Translations under genes and position numbers: made by a program | Shown here: in pieces, positions 1 through 6,783 of the stretch | How positions within the stretch are numbered: the first letter of the stretch is position 1 | How the letters are laid out: each line of letters starts with the position of its first letter | NCBI GenBank assembly: GCA_019635975.1 | Contig: JAHBYM010000018.1 | Coordinates: forward strand, 1 to 33,134 | Direction of reading: 5' to 3' | DNA length: 33,134 nt | Source: Parvibaculum sp. | GTDB lineage: Bacteria > Pseudomonadota > Alphaproteobacteria > Parvibaculales > Parvibaculaceae | Notes under the pieces: model-generated | What the model was told of the DNA's origin: nothing | What the model saw: only the letters and a program-made list of their open reading frames with translations | Databases searched by the model: none

Positions 1-2
1 AC

Positions 3-89
3 CTCAAAACCGGCCACCCCGATTTCGTCAATGTTTTCAGAGTGGTTAAGCCCGATTTTGGCGCAAAAACGCTCAAACCGGCCACTCCG
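3..89. repeat. Two direct repeats resembling an IS21-family end
   Basis: The core TCAAA(A)CCGGCCACYCCG occurs at about 4-20 and again at about 72-88, roughly 70 bp apart. IS21-family elements carry multiple short repeats at their termini, and GGCCGGTTTTGA-like sequence is common there. No istA or istB coding sequence is visible inside the window, so the element itself would lie to the left or be a remnant. The assignment rests on resemblance only. Confidence 0.35.
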
Positions 90-164
90 CGGCGGGAGCA
101 CTCCCTTATTTGAGCCACCGCCAACTTGTCGCCGGCTGCCGGGCGGGAAAACCTGAGCGCCACA

Positions 165-180
165 CAGGTTAAGCCGAAAT
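165..180 (+). repeat. 16-bp direct repeat, left copy (partner at 539-554)
   Basis: CAGGTTAAGCCGAAAT at 165-180 matches CAGGTTATGCCGAAAT at 539-554 with one mismatch. The two copies flank the small membrane ORF at 233-388. They may be duplicated intergenic sequence or part of an insertion-sequence remnant. Confidence 0.4.
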
Positions 181-232
181 TGGCAATGGAATCAGAGTTC
201 GCCCCACGGTGGAGCAATCTACACGTGGCCGA

Positions 233-388
233 TCAGACGTCATTCAGGAAATCCACGATAAGGACACCCAGGGCACTACCAGCCAGGATGCCCATAGAGG
301 GGGAGAGGAGCCCAATGACCCAGGCCCCGAACCTCCCCAGCACGGCAGCGCTTCCGACGATCCCCAGCAGCCCGCTAACGTTCTTCAT
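233..388 (-). CDS. Small hydrophobic membrane protein, 51 aa
   Basis: This ORF encodes a 51-residue protein that begins MKNVSGLLGI and ends DFLNDV. About residues 5-20 and 22-46 are strongly hydrophobic and glycine-rich, consistent with two short membrane helices. An in-frame ATG six codons upstream (388 to 406) would give 57 aa. The ATG at 388 is preferred because a GGGGCGG stretch lies just upstream. Size and topology resemble small phage holins or plasmid membrane peptides, but no family is recognised. It stands alone between two 16-bp direct repeats. Reading frame and hydrophobicity are seen in the sequence; any role is unknown. Confidence 0.45.
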   Translation of the reverse strand: MKNVSGLLGIVGSAAVLGRFGAWVIGLLSPSMGILAGSALGVLIVDFLNDV

Positions 389-487
389 CCGCCGCCCCGT
401 GCTCATTGTGCTTTGACGGTCGGCAGTAAAGCAAGGGCGCCTATTTCATGCAAAGCATAGGGGGGCCGTTGCGATCCCGCCATGAAG

Positions 488-527
488 TGAAGGTGAGACC
501 GTCATGGTCATAGCTTCGACCGAAACC
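488..527 (+). repeat. Start-region repeat, truncated left copy (partner at 32973-33012)
   Basis: GAAGGTGAGACCGTCATGG, a ribosome binding site plus start codon, recurs at 32973. The similarity continues for about 18 more bases. Here the reading frame stops after eight codons, while at the right-hand copy it runs for 32. Two similar start regions at opposite ends of the window suggest duplicated genes, of which this one is a stub. Confidence 0.5.
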
Positions 528-608
528 TGACCCTGGGGCAGGTTATGCCGAAATCACCATACGGATCAGGGCTCTTTCACAGCGGCAAAAAACTTGGCGA
601 TCGGAAAT

Positions 609-631
609 CAAGTCGCAAATTTGGCGACTTG
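609..631. repeat. Inverted repeat A (8-bp arms) downstream of the ART-like gene
   Basis: CAAGTCGC (609-616) and GCGACTTG (624-631) are perfect arms around a 7-nt AAATTTG centre. The hairpin lies directly after the stop of the leftward gene at 633 and could end or stabilise its mRNA, although no T-run follows. It resembles palindromes at 5391-5413 and 29003-29030, sharing a TGATCAAGT-GCCAA core with the first. A protein-binding site is therefore an alternative reading. Confidence 0.5.
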
Positions 632-632
632 A

Positions 633-1256
633 TCAGGACGGCTTGAAGCGAGCGACAATCCGCACCTTGTCCAGCTTCCATCGGTCGACGATGAACTCCT
701 GCTCGTTCGATTCCAGATGGTCAGGATGTAAGGTACGGGCGCACAGGATCGCATCCGGAGGCGCCAGCGTCTCAAGCACGACCGTTCCGCCACGCGATTG
801 CCTCCGGATCTCGGATTGGGCGAACGCTTCCGCGATATCCCGGCTGGCCGTCCACGAGGCGCCATAGCGACGGTATCGCGCATTTGCCGCCAGCTCGCCC
901 CGCCAGAGCCGTACAGCCGGCCCGGTGTAGCTGGGCAACAGGACACGCAGTCCCCGCGCGAGAACGCGGTCGTCGTTGACCATGGAGCGCAGGCTGTCGC
1001 CGCTCGAAGTGAACAGCGCCAGGAAGGCGTCTTGGATCTCCGGAGCCGCTGGCGGCAGCCGTGCGATCCTTACGAAGGCTTCTCGGCAAATGTAGAGATC
1101 GGCGGCGCGGCAGATGGCCCGCAATGCGCGGCCCGCGTCACCTGCCCTGATGGCTGCCACGACCTCGCGGACGGCCTCACGGTTCTGATCGCGCTCCCGG
1201 CGGATATCTTCCATGAAGGCGGCAATGTCGGATGCGTCACCCATCCGGGGATCCAT
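633..1256 (-). CDS. Putative ADP-ribosyltransferase-fold protein
   Basis: This 207-aa protein has a helical N-terminal half (about 1-105) and a C-terminal half with the order of motifs seen in R-S-E class mono-ADP-ribosyltransferases. These are Arg119 in LWRGE, the Ser/Thr motif GASWTAS (134-136), and an E-x-E pair (Glu185, Glu187) in ESNEQEFIVD. E-x-E is the pattern of arginine-modifying enzymes. Such proteins would use NAD to modify host proteins, as phage Alt/Mod proteins and several toxins do. The N-terminal half matches nothing I recognise. It is the last gene of a leftward operon; its ATG overlaps the upstream stop codon (TGATG), so translation is probably coupled. No signal peptide is visible, implying a cytosolic target. 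The fold call is inference from motif order and spacing. Confidence 0.5.
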   Translation of the reverse strand: MDPRMGDASDIAAFMEDIRRERDQNREAVREVVAAIRAGDAGRALRAICRAADLYICREAFVRIARLPPAAPEIQDAFLALFTSSGDSLRSMVNDDRVLARGLRVLLPSYTGPAVRLWRGELAANARYRRYGASWTASRDIAEAFAQSEIRRQSRGGTVVLETLAPPDAILCARTLHPDHLESNEQEFIVDRWKLDKVRIVARFKPS

Positions 1257-2446
1257 CAGAGCGCTTTCCGGAACCTGGCGAATGTGACGACGGACGCGCC
1301 GCCTGCGTTACCGTGCGTTACAGCATCGGTGATTGGGTGTTGTAACGCTGGCGCCGTGCCCAGGCGGTACACTGTGCTGTCTCCGGTGGTTTGCTCCACA
1401 CGGTATGTTCGCCGTGAGCGGGCGTAGTGCTTCGTGTAAACTTCCGGCGAGTAGAAATTCGTCAGATCGCGGTTGGTTCTCGGGCACCAGTGACCGGCAT
1501 CGACTAGCCAATCTCGCCCATATTCCGTGATCCGCCATGCAGTAAAGGGCTGGGTTGGACCCCACGGGGATGCGGAGCCTGTCAGCATCTCAGGCTTCAC
1601 CAAGCCGAGTTTCATCATTCGCTCGACCCCAGCAATCTCGTAGGCGTAGTCGGCGGGTCCGCCATCGGTGTCGATCGCAATCGCAACCAGCACCTTCTGC
1701 ATGTCTTTGGACAGCTTTGGCCGATACGAGTTCTTCCACTCCCCTCCTCTGGCCAAGGTGGCGCGCAGTTGCGTTAGAAGGTCCTCGTTGTTGGCATAGT
1801 CCCGCCAAGAACCGTTGCCGGCATATCGCCAGCGCATTTTCTGAGGTGCCACGACGAACCGGTGCTCGACGAGCAACCCCCCGCTCGGGTGGTCCATCGC
1901 TGATAAGCCTGCCTCGAGGAGGGCCGCCAGCGTTGAAAGTCGTGCTAAGGGGTGGCCGTAATCGCGGGCGCCGGCCCTTGCAGCGCGACGCTTGACCTTT
2001 CCAATCATCTTGCGCACTGCGGTCGCGTTCTCGGGCCGGTACCAGATGACCGGATCCCATGAAGGCGAGAAGGTCAGGGGAATGTCGTCTGTGGCGAATG
2101 ATAGGCCCTCTAAAACATGAGGCCAGTCGATTTCGTCGCTTGGGGTGAACGTTCGAACGAATGGCCCCGCAGGATCCGCACCCAGCAAAGGGATTCCTTG
2201 GGCATATAGATGGACGATGGCCTCGTTCTGGTCGATCCAAACCCTCCAGACCGACTGGACATCACGCACTGTCGGGCGAGGCGTGTCGAAATTTACATAA
2301 AGCCTCCCCCGATCGTCGTGTATGGCAGCAATCGAGGACAGGTATGGTCGCAGGTCCCGCAGCGCCGTTCCCACCTGGTAAAGGCGATGCTCACGCCATT
2401 CCTCGCCTGTCGTTGCGCTGAGCCTCGTCACATATTCGTCCGCCAT
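1256..2446 (-). CDS. Unrecognised 396-aa operon protein
   Basis: The ATG at 2446 is chosen because GGAGAAGGCGGG lies immediately upstream. The longer frame runs backwards into the preceding gene and has Arg/Ser-rich composition typical of non-coding translation. The protein starts MADEYVTRLSATTGEEWREH. It is rich in Trp and Tyr, and I see no signal peptide, transmembrane helix, nucleotide-binding loop or nuclease motif. Around residues 250-330 there is an Asp/Ala-rich helical stretch. The gene lies between a 112-aa small protein and the ADP-ribosyltransferase-like gene, 13 nt after the former and overlapping the latter by one base. It is therefore probably co-translated with the effector and could be a partner, adaptor or immunity factor. 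That role is inference from context only. Confidence 0.7.
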   Translation of the reverse strand: MADEYVTRLSATTGEEWREHRLYQVGTALRDLRPYLSSIAAIHDDRGRLYVNFDTPRPTVRDVQSVWRVWIDQNEAIVHLYAQGIPLLGADPAGPFVRTFTPSDEIDWPHVLEGLSFATDDIPLTFSPSWDPVIWYRPENATAVRKMIGKVKRRAARAGARDYGHPLARLSTLAALLEAGLSAMDHPSGGLLVEHRFVVAPQKMRWRYAGNGSWRDYANNEDLLTQLRATLARGGEWKNSYRPKLSKDMQKVLVAIAIDTDGGPADYAYEIAGVERMMKLGLVKPEMLTGSASPWGPTQPFTAWRITEYGRDWLVDAGHWCPRTNRDLTNFYSPEVYTKHYARSRRTYRVEQTTGDSTVYRLGTAPALQHPITDAVTHGNAGGASVVTFARFRKAL

Positions 2447-2459
2447 CCCGCCTTCTCCG

Positions 2460-2798
2460 TCAGGCCCGCGCCAACCAATAAATGTCGCAGCCGCCCTCGG
2501 TCTCCTCGACGCGATCAACGGCAAGGTTACGACGCGGGCGTTCAGTCGCGCTTGCCTGCACTGGTGGCCAGACCTGCCGCGTGCGCGCGCCGTTCGTGAG
2601 CCAGTTGAGGATTGCCTTGATGTCCTCCTGCGGCATCGGGATAGGCTCTTGCTCGATCGGAGCATAAAGAGCCGGACCCAAGCGCTCACGCAGCGTCGGG
2701 TTCTTCGCCCTCCGCTCGCGCTCCCTCATGAGACACCAGTCAAAATAAGTCATGCCAAGGTCTTTCCATGGCTTTTTCCGAATTCGCTTCTCGGCCAT
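2460..2798 (-). CDS. Small basic hypothetical protein, first gene of the ART-like operon
   Basis: This 112-aa protein starts MAEKRIRKKPWKDLGMTYFD. The first 35 residues are very basic (RIRKK, RERERRAK) and the middle is proline-rich (PIEQEPIPMPQED). A short helix, AILNWLTNGA, follows and resembles a small DNA- or protein-binding segment. Its stop codon is 13 nt before the next gene's start, within that gene's ribosome-binding region. A recognisable domain is absent. As the promoter-proximal gene it could be a regulator of the operon, but nothing in the sequence proves this. Confidence 0.6.
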   Translation of the reverse strand: MAEKRIRKKPWKDLGMTYFDWCLMRERERRAKNPTLRERLGPALYAPIEQEPIPMPQEDIKAILNWLTNGARTRQVWPPVQASATERPRRNLAVDRVEETEGGCDIYWLARA

Positions 2799-3204
2799 AT
2801 GTCACCTATCGGCTATGGCGCGGCCCCGTCCATCAGCGATCGGCCCGCTACGTGATAAAATATACAACATATAGTATCAGGATGCACGTACATCGCATTA
2901 TATTGCGCCGATTTTTACACGGAATAGGGTGCATATGATGCGACGGTTACATGATTAGGCAACAACGTTTCTATCGCGCATCCCCTCGGATGCCTCTTGC
3001 AACAGCTCATGAAGGGCTGCCCCCTCTCATGGAGAGGGCGCCAGCTGCATATGGCATGGGCGCTCATCTCATAGGTCAGGATCGGTCTCTTACCATTCCG
3101 CGTCCGGTCTTCGATCGGACACCGCTGAGCGAAGCGAAGCGGAATAGATGCTTTACGGGGAGCTAGTTCTTGATCCCCTTTGACATCCTTTTATCTTCCT
3201 TGAT
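2799..3204. other. Gene-free stretch: probable promoter region of the 2798-633 operon
   Basis: No convincing gene is seen in these 406 bases. The part next to the operon start (about 2855-2945) is AT-rich. It contains a TATAAT hexamer on the minus strand at 2897-2902 and an AT-rich run at 2856-2880. The right part holds short repeats of ATCAAGG next to the end of the replication-like gene. GGGCTGCCCCCTCTCATGGA, near 3014, can fold locally. Confidence 0.5.
2897..2925 (-). promoter_or_regulatory. Possible promoter for the ART-like operon
   Basis: On the minus strand a consensus -10 TATAAT (2897-2902) is preceded 17 bases upstream by ATTCCG (2920-2925), a poor -35. A perfect -10 in an AT-rich island 100 bp ahead of a gene in GC-rich DNA is suggestive. 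The weak -35 keeps confidence low, unless an activator or an extended element assists. Confidence 0.35.
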
Positions 3205-4437
3205 TTACCTTGATGTTGCATATTGGGTCGGACATGCTTCGGCGGCCAGGGCCTGGAATTTCGCAGCAATCTCAAGCCACTTGTCAGCCTGGTCGTACCA
3301 AATTGTGGTTGCCATCGTATTGGGGCGATAGCGCAGGCGGGCGATTCCAACGAGCTGAACCTGCTGGTATTTAGCGAGGACTGGCGCCGTCATTTGGATT
3401 TTTTCTTGCGTGGTGGCGCGTTTCCACTGGTCGGGGCTAACCATGGCCCAAGACGCAGAAATCGCGGCATCTCGAATTGCCTGCTCCGCAGGTTCGCCGT
3501 TCTCAATCGGTAGCGGGTGGAATATTTCCCCACCTTCGCTTTCCACGAGATGGGTGACAAAGTGAACTAGGCCATCCGCTTCTAGGATATTCCATGCGTC
3601 CCAGAAAATTTGGCCGCCACCAAGCAGCTGCCGGTCTTTGCCTTGTACGCGTGTGTTAACCAGCGGGCTATCGCTCCAGGATTGTGTGGTGTTGGGCCGG
3701 AAGCCCCAGATGACGTACGGGCCGCGGCGGCCTACCTCGATACGCTCGTAAGGCTTCTGGATCATTTCGCCGCGGCGCCATGGGAGGCCACCGTCTGAAG
3801 GGAGGTCTTGAGCGTGGTACAGATCGCAGAATATTCGAAGAGCTAAGATATTGCCGATCTGACGGAGGCGTTCGACTGGTGGAGCTTCGCCAGTAGCACC
3901 ATCAACCACCGCATTCGGGATCCATATCCAGTCTGGAACGGATTGGTCTTCGCTGGCGGCATCGGAGAACTTCTGGCCGCCTTGGTGCTTCACCAATCCA
4001 CGCCTGGCCAACTGCATGGCTACGTCGAAAGGTCGGCCACACCCCCAAGGTCCGTTGAAGGCAGATGTTTTCGGCACGGTGGTAAACCCAAGCCGGATCT
4101 GGGAGGCGACAGCCTGCTGCTCCCGTGACAGGGGCGCTGCCCAGCCTTCGCAGTTTGGGATCTCTTGGGGCGGCGCAAGATGATAGCGGGGCTTCGCGCC
4201 CCCGCGAGTGACAGAGATGACGTGATGATCGGTTAAGGCCTGGATCGCCTTTTTGGCGCGCGGTCGCCCAAGGCCGGTGTACTTCTCGATGGCGTTGACT
4301 GACCAACTCGTCGTTCGGTTGTCTCGCCCTGTGCCGCGGGCCATGACGAGATATGAGGCAGCGGCGTTCATTCCGAGATTGCAGACGAATGCCCAGACGC
4401 GGCGATCGATAGCGAAGAACTCTCCGGTATTGCTCAA
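3205..4437 (-). CDS. Helix-turn-helix protein, possible replication initiator
   Basis: This 410-aa protein probably starts at a TTG (4437) with AAAAGGAT about 6-9 bases upstream. Residues 40-90 form a winged-helix pattern: SWSVNAIEKYTGL, then PRAKKAIQALTDHHVI, then a basic TRGGAKPRYHL wing. The remaining 300 residues contain several Trp-rich strands (VIWGFRP, IFWDAW) and a second predicted helical region, without a catalytic motif I can name. Plasmid initiators of this general size pair winged helices with iterons. Here the 14-mer CCTTGATGTTGCAT occurs both before the start and after the stop of the gene. It lies 115 bases downstream of the ParB-like gene on the same strand. The initiator role is inference; a transcriptional regulator is the alternative. 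Confidence 0.5.
   Translation of the reverse strand: MSNTGEFFAIDRRVWAFVCNLGMNAAASYLVMARGTGRDNRTTSWSVNAIEKYTGLGRPRAKKAIQALTDHHVISVTRGGAKPRYHLAPPQEIPNCEGWAAPLSREQQAVASQIRLGFTTVPKTSAFNGPWGCGRPFDVAMQLARRGLVKHQGGQKFSDAASEDQSVPDWIWIPNAVVDGATGEAPPVERLRQIGNILALRIFCDLYHAQDLPSDGGLPWRRGEMIQKPYERIEVGRRGPYVIWGFRPNTTQSWSDSPLVNTRVQGKDRQLLGGGQIFWDAWNILEADGLVHFVTHLVESEGGEIFHPLPIENGEPAEQAIRDAAISASWAMVSPDQWKRATTQEKIQMTAPVLAKYQQVQLVGIARLRYRPNTMATTIWYDQADKWLEIAAKFQALAAEACPTQYATSR
3208..3221. repeat. 14-bp repeat flanking the replication-like gene (partner 4472-4485)
   Basis: CCTTGATGTTGCAT lies just downstream of the helix-turn-helix gene. An identical copy lies at 4472-4485, just upstream of its start. Shorter ATCAAGG-type copies follow the downstream one, near 3188-3205. 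The arrangement could be iterons or operator sites for the intervening gene product. Confidence 0.5.
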
Positions 4438-4471
4438 TGGCAGATCCTTTTCTGGGAACGTTCTGCCGTTC

Positions 4472-4485
4472 CCCTTGATGTTGCA
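4472..4485. repeat. 14-bp repeat upstream of the replication-like gene
   Basis: This is a second exact copy of CCTTGATGTTGCAT, in the 115-bp gap between the ParB-like gene and the helix-turn-helix gene. Its position about 35 bases ahead of the TTG start fits an autoregulatory site. See the entry at 3208. Confidence 0.5.
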
Positions 4486-4552
4486 TGTTTCGGGGTTTGT
4501 TCTGACTGTCGGCGAAAGTTGCGCCGGCTGTCACGGTGTCGGCGCTCAGAGC

Positions 4553-5875
4553 TTAATGGCGCCGGCCGTGGCGCTGCTTCCAGCCCTCCCCTGCCCCCGG
4601 GTAGCTCTTGGGGGCGTGCTTCGCTGCGATGAGGTGGGTGATCTTCGAGGCGGGGTGGCTAGTTTCGGTCACGTTGCCCGAAACTATCGCGGTCGGGACG
4701 ACTGAGAGCGGGGCGGGCGTTGCGGGTGAGGACTCTGGCTGAGACGTGGCGGACAATTTGCCCGTGACGTCCGCTTCCTTAAGCCCCTCGTCAGACAAGA
4801 CAGCTGTCACAACCTGTGACAGCTGTCCGCTTGTAGCTGCCGGGGCTTCCGTTGGCTCAACCATCTGGGCCGTGGCGGGTGCGAAGCTTTCGGCCCACTG
4901 CGCTGCTCGTGACCGGATCATGAAGGCAAAGCCATTCATCTCCGTCTGCCCCTGTTCGAGCAGGGAGACGATCTTATCCGTGTCGCCCTTGAACGCTGCA
5001 ACGATCAGGTCGGCCGCCTCCGCCAGGGCTTCTTGCCGCCGCTCTGCCTGCTCCTGGGCCTCGATCGGCGCGGGTGTGGCGGTGCCATCGATCCGCACGA
5101 TAGCGTGATCGGCGGGGAATTGCGGGCCTCCATCTGCTGTCGGCAAATCGGAAATGCTTTCCGCCCCGATCTTCCGAGCCGTCACCTTTTCGCCCGCTGC
5201 CGCCCGATCGATGATCGGCTTGCGCTCCTCTGGCGTCATGCTGGCAAGCGCGTCCAGTTCAACGCCGCTATCGAGAGAAGTTCCGACCAGCTTTTCGGCG
5301 TCATCTCCGAGACGTTCGCCGCGAGTGGCGTCGCGCCTTATCTCTCGTGCCGACTTTCCGGTTTTGAGGGCGGTATCTTCTGCGAATGACCGAGTGGCCA
5401 AATTGGCCACTTGATCACCCTTCCGGTCTCCACCATGCCGCGCCTCGGGATGAAGCGCCTCATATGCCTCTTTGCGGCGGCGGGTGAATAGCGCCCTCTG
5501 ACTGGCGGTGAGCTTCGGCCCTTGCAGGTTTTCATCACACTCAGCGATCTGCCGTTGAAGGTCGCTCAGCTCGACGATGTGGGCAGCAATCTCTGTCCAC
5601 CCAAGGCGCCGTCCCGCTGTTGTCCGATGGGCACCAGCGACGATCCCGTATCCGTCAACGAAGACATCGGCCCGGATCACCTGGCGGCGGTAGACCGTAA
5701 TGGGATTAAGGAGGCCGACCTCCTTAATGCTGTCGACCAATGCGCCAACCTGCGCTTCGTCGACGGTACGCAGGCGTGTGCCGTCGTCTATGAGGTCGAG
5801 CGGAATCATCGACAGAGAGGCGGATACGGCTGCGGCGCTGGTATTAGGCTGCACAGGCAAAACGCTTTCTTGCAT
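4553..5875 (-). CDS. ParB-like partition protein (ParB/Spo0J N-terminal domain)
   Basis: The protein is 440 aa from ATG 5875, which has GAGG about 10 bases upstream; two in-frame ATGs, 15 and 30 bases further upstream, lack a ribosome site. Residues 22-110 fit the ParB/Srx nuclease-like domain: IPLDLIDDGTRLR, then LVDSIKEVGLLNPITVY, then the signature GYGIVAGAHRTTAGRRLGW. In canonical ParB this region binds CTP. Residues about 150-220 form a helix-rich segment (KSAREIRRDATRGERL) where a parS-binding helix-turn-helix would lie. The C-terminal 150 residues are Ala/Pro-rich and low in complexity. There is no ParA next to it; the ParA gene is 3.3 kb away on the other strand. It may therefore act with the neighbouring replication-like gene, or as a regulator. 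Its own coding DNA contains a perfect palindrome (5391-5413). Confidence 0.75.
   Translation of the reverse strand: MQESVLPVQPNTSAAAVSASLSMIPLDLIDDGTRLRTVDEAQVGALVDSIKEVGLLNPITVYRRQVIRADVFVDGYGIVAGAHRTTAGRRLGWTEIAAHIVELSDLQRQIAECDENLQGPKLTASQRALFTRRRKEAYEALHPEARHGGDRKGDQVANLATRSFAEDTALKTGKSAREIRRDATRGERLGDDAEKLVGTSLDSGVELDALASMTPEERKPIIDRAAAGEKVTARKIGAESISDLPTADGGPQFPADHAIVRIDGTATPAPIEAQEQAERRQEALAEAADLIVAAFKGDTDKIVSLLEQGQTEMNGFAFMIRSRAAQWAESFAPATAQMVEPTEAPAATSGQLSQVVTAVLSDEGLKEADVTGKLSATSQPESSPATPAPLSVVPTAIVSGNVTETSHPASKITHLIAAKHAPKSYPGAGEGWKQRHGRRH
5391..5413. repeat. Inverted repeat B inside the ParB-like gene
   Basis: AGTGGCCAA and TTGGCCACT are perfect 9-base arms around a single base. 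They lie inside the ParB-like coding sequence and encode VANLAT on the minus strand. The same core, including the flanking TGATCAAGT and ACTCGGTC, recurs at 609-631 and 29003-29030. A centromere-like or operator site that also codes protein is possible. Confidence 0.5.
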
Positions 5876-5990
5876 TACGTTGTACCTCATTTGTTCTATG
5901 TGCACTTTGCCACACAGAGTGCGACGGGAGAAGGTCTAGCCTCCTAAGATCGGTAGGGATTTCCGATCGTTATGTGGATTTCGGGGGGTA

Positions 5991-6005
5991 GCTGCATATT
6001 GCAGC
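5991..6005. terminator. Hairpin after the Cro/Xre-type regulator gene
   Basis: GCTGCA-TAT-TGCAGC is a perfect palindrome, extended by GGGG on the left and CCCC on the right. It lies about 45 bases downstream of the regulator stop and 115 bases ahead of the ParB-like start. It may terminate the regulator mRNA, although there is no T-run on the minus strand. Confidence 0.35.
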
Positions 6006-6050
6006 CCTCCCCTATTGCTCCCGCGCGGGAATCGACCCGTGCCACTCGAC

Positions 6051-6350
6051 TCAGCCGTCGTTCTCGCTGGTGAGCTTGTCAGGCTTGATGCCTTCGTCGG
6101 AGGGCGGCGCCTCGCGATCCCGGAAGCGAATACCCGCCCCTCCTCCATTTTCCGGGATGAACTCGATCCCGCCGGCTTGGATGGCTCGTTTCAGGGCTTC
6201 GATCGTATCGACCCGCACGGCCATAAGCGAGCCGGACATAGCCTCCAGCCGCTTCACGGTCGGCAATGACACTTGGGCCTTCTCGGCTAGGTCCTTCTGC
6301 TCCCATCGAAGCATCGCCCTCGCGGCTCTTAGCTGCTCTGCTGTGATCAT
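6051..6350 (-). CDS. Cro/Xre-type helix-turn-helix regulator
   Basis: This 99-aa protein has a clear helix-turn-helix at residues 5-35: EQLRAARAMLRWEQKDLAE, then AQVSLPTVKRLE. That is the pattern of short XRE regulators, in which the recognition helix carries SLPTVKRLE. The IEALKRAIQAGGIEFI segment is also typical of these small proteobacterial proteins. The C-terminal 30 residues are charged and probably disordered. It is divergently transcribed from the gene at 6450. Three similar operators lie in the 100-bp gap, one touching its own start codon, so it most likely represses both itself and the rightward genes. It could be the lysogeny or maintenance repressor of the element. Confidence 0.85.
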   Translation of the reverse strand: MITAEQLRAARAMLRWEQKDLAEKAQVSLPTVKRLEAMSGSLMAVRVDTIEALKRAIQAGGIEFIPENGGGAGIRFRDREAPPSDEGIKPDKLTSENDG

Positions 6351-6368
6351 TTATACTCCAGGGATAAA
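6351..6368. promoter_or_regulatory. Operator-like site O1 at the start of the regulator gene
   Basis: TTATACTCCAGGGATAA is a near-palindrome with TTAT/ATAA ends and a CC..GG centre. It abuts the regulator start codon (6350). It shares the TCC-GG core and TTAT/ATAA-like ends with sites at 6371-6387 and 6407-6425. Binding here would block expression of the regulator. Confidence 0.55.
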
Positions 6369-6370
6369 AA

Positions 6371-6387
6371 AATAGTCCAGAGGTATT
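6371..6387. promoter_or_regulatory. Operator-like site O2
   Basis: AATAGTCCAGAGGTATT is a near-palindrome centred about 20 bp from O1, two helical turns, so proteins bound at both could interact. Its right end overlaps the -35 of the rightward promoter by two bases. Confidence 0.55.
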
Positions 6388-6414
6388 GACGCCATAAGTT
6401 CATCTAATTATCCT
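6386..6414 (+). promoter_or_regulatory. Sigma-70-type promoter for the rightward genes
   Basis: TTGACG (6386-6391), a 17-base spacer and TATCCT (6409-6414) precede the gene at 6450. The -10 lies inside operator O3 and the -35 touches O2, so the adjacent Xre-type regulator probably controls it. Confidence 0.6.
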
Positions 6415-6425
6415 CTAGGTATAAT
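6407..6425. promoter_or_regulatory. Operator-like site O3 over the rightward -10
   Basis: ATTATCCTCTAGGTATAAT is the most symmetrical of the three sites. It covers the -10 hexamer of the rightward promoter, so binding would shut off the 6450-7897 genes. Confidence 0.6.
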
Positions 6426-6449
6426 AAGTCATGCGCTGAGGATCAAGAG

Positions 6450-6755
6450 ATGGCCGCGCCAGTTTCCCCCGCTTCCTTCGACCGCCGCGCCATCATGACC
6501 CGCGCTTGGGTCATCCGCCGCACGACGGGTGCCGGCATGAGCGAGGCCCTGCGGAAGGCTTGGGCGGAAGCCAAGGCCCCGGCCCGTCCGTCTCTCGCTT
6601 CGATCGTCGAAAAGGCGGCTGCGAGCTTCGGCGCTCCGGTTCGCCGTCTTCCCTTCGAAACCGTCGACCCGTACCCGGCCCGCGTCTCGGCCGCCCAGGT
6701 CGCTGTCATCGCCCGCAACACCTACCGGGCGCGCTGGACCCACGGCGCTCGCTGA
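6450..6755 (+). CDS. Small hypothetical protein of an alphaproteobacterial mobile-DNA family
   Basis: This 101-aa protein starts at an ATG with TGAGGATC upstream. Residues 10-45 (FDRRAIMTRAWVIRR, then SEALRKAWAEAKA) match a motif I recognise from many short uncharacterised proteins on alphaproteobacterial plasmids and prophages. There, an RSAIM-RAW segment is followed by an ALRKAWAEA helix. The function of that family is unknown to me. The C-terminal half is Ala- and Arg-rich. It is the first gene right of the operator-controlled promoter. No membrane or catalytic motif is visible. Other frames here are open because of high GC, but only this one has the promoter, ribosome site and family motif. 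Confidence 0.7.
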   Translation: MAAPVSPASFDRRAIMTRAWVIRRTTGAGMSEALRKAWAEAKAPARPSLASIVEKAAASFGAPVRRLPFETVDPYPARVSAAQVAVIARNTYRARWTHGAR

Positions 6756-6783
6756 GGGCTGCCGCTATTTGTTGGAGGCACTG

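Noticed and set aside
126..460. Two overlapping rightward frames near the left edge
   Set aside because: They are complementary to the small membrane ORF, have Pro/Ser-rich composition and lack ribosome sites.
498..513. TCATGGTCATAGCT matches the lacZ-alpha region of common cloning vectors
   Set aside because: The identity is 14 bases only and the flanks do not match. The similar start region at 32973 shows it is native sequence, not vector contamination.
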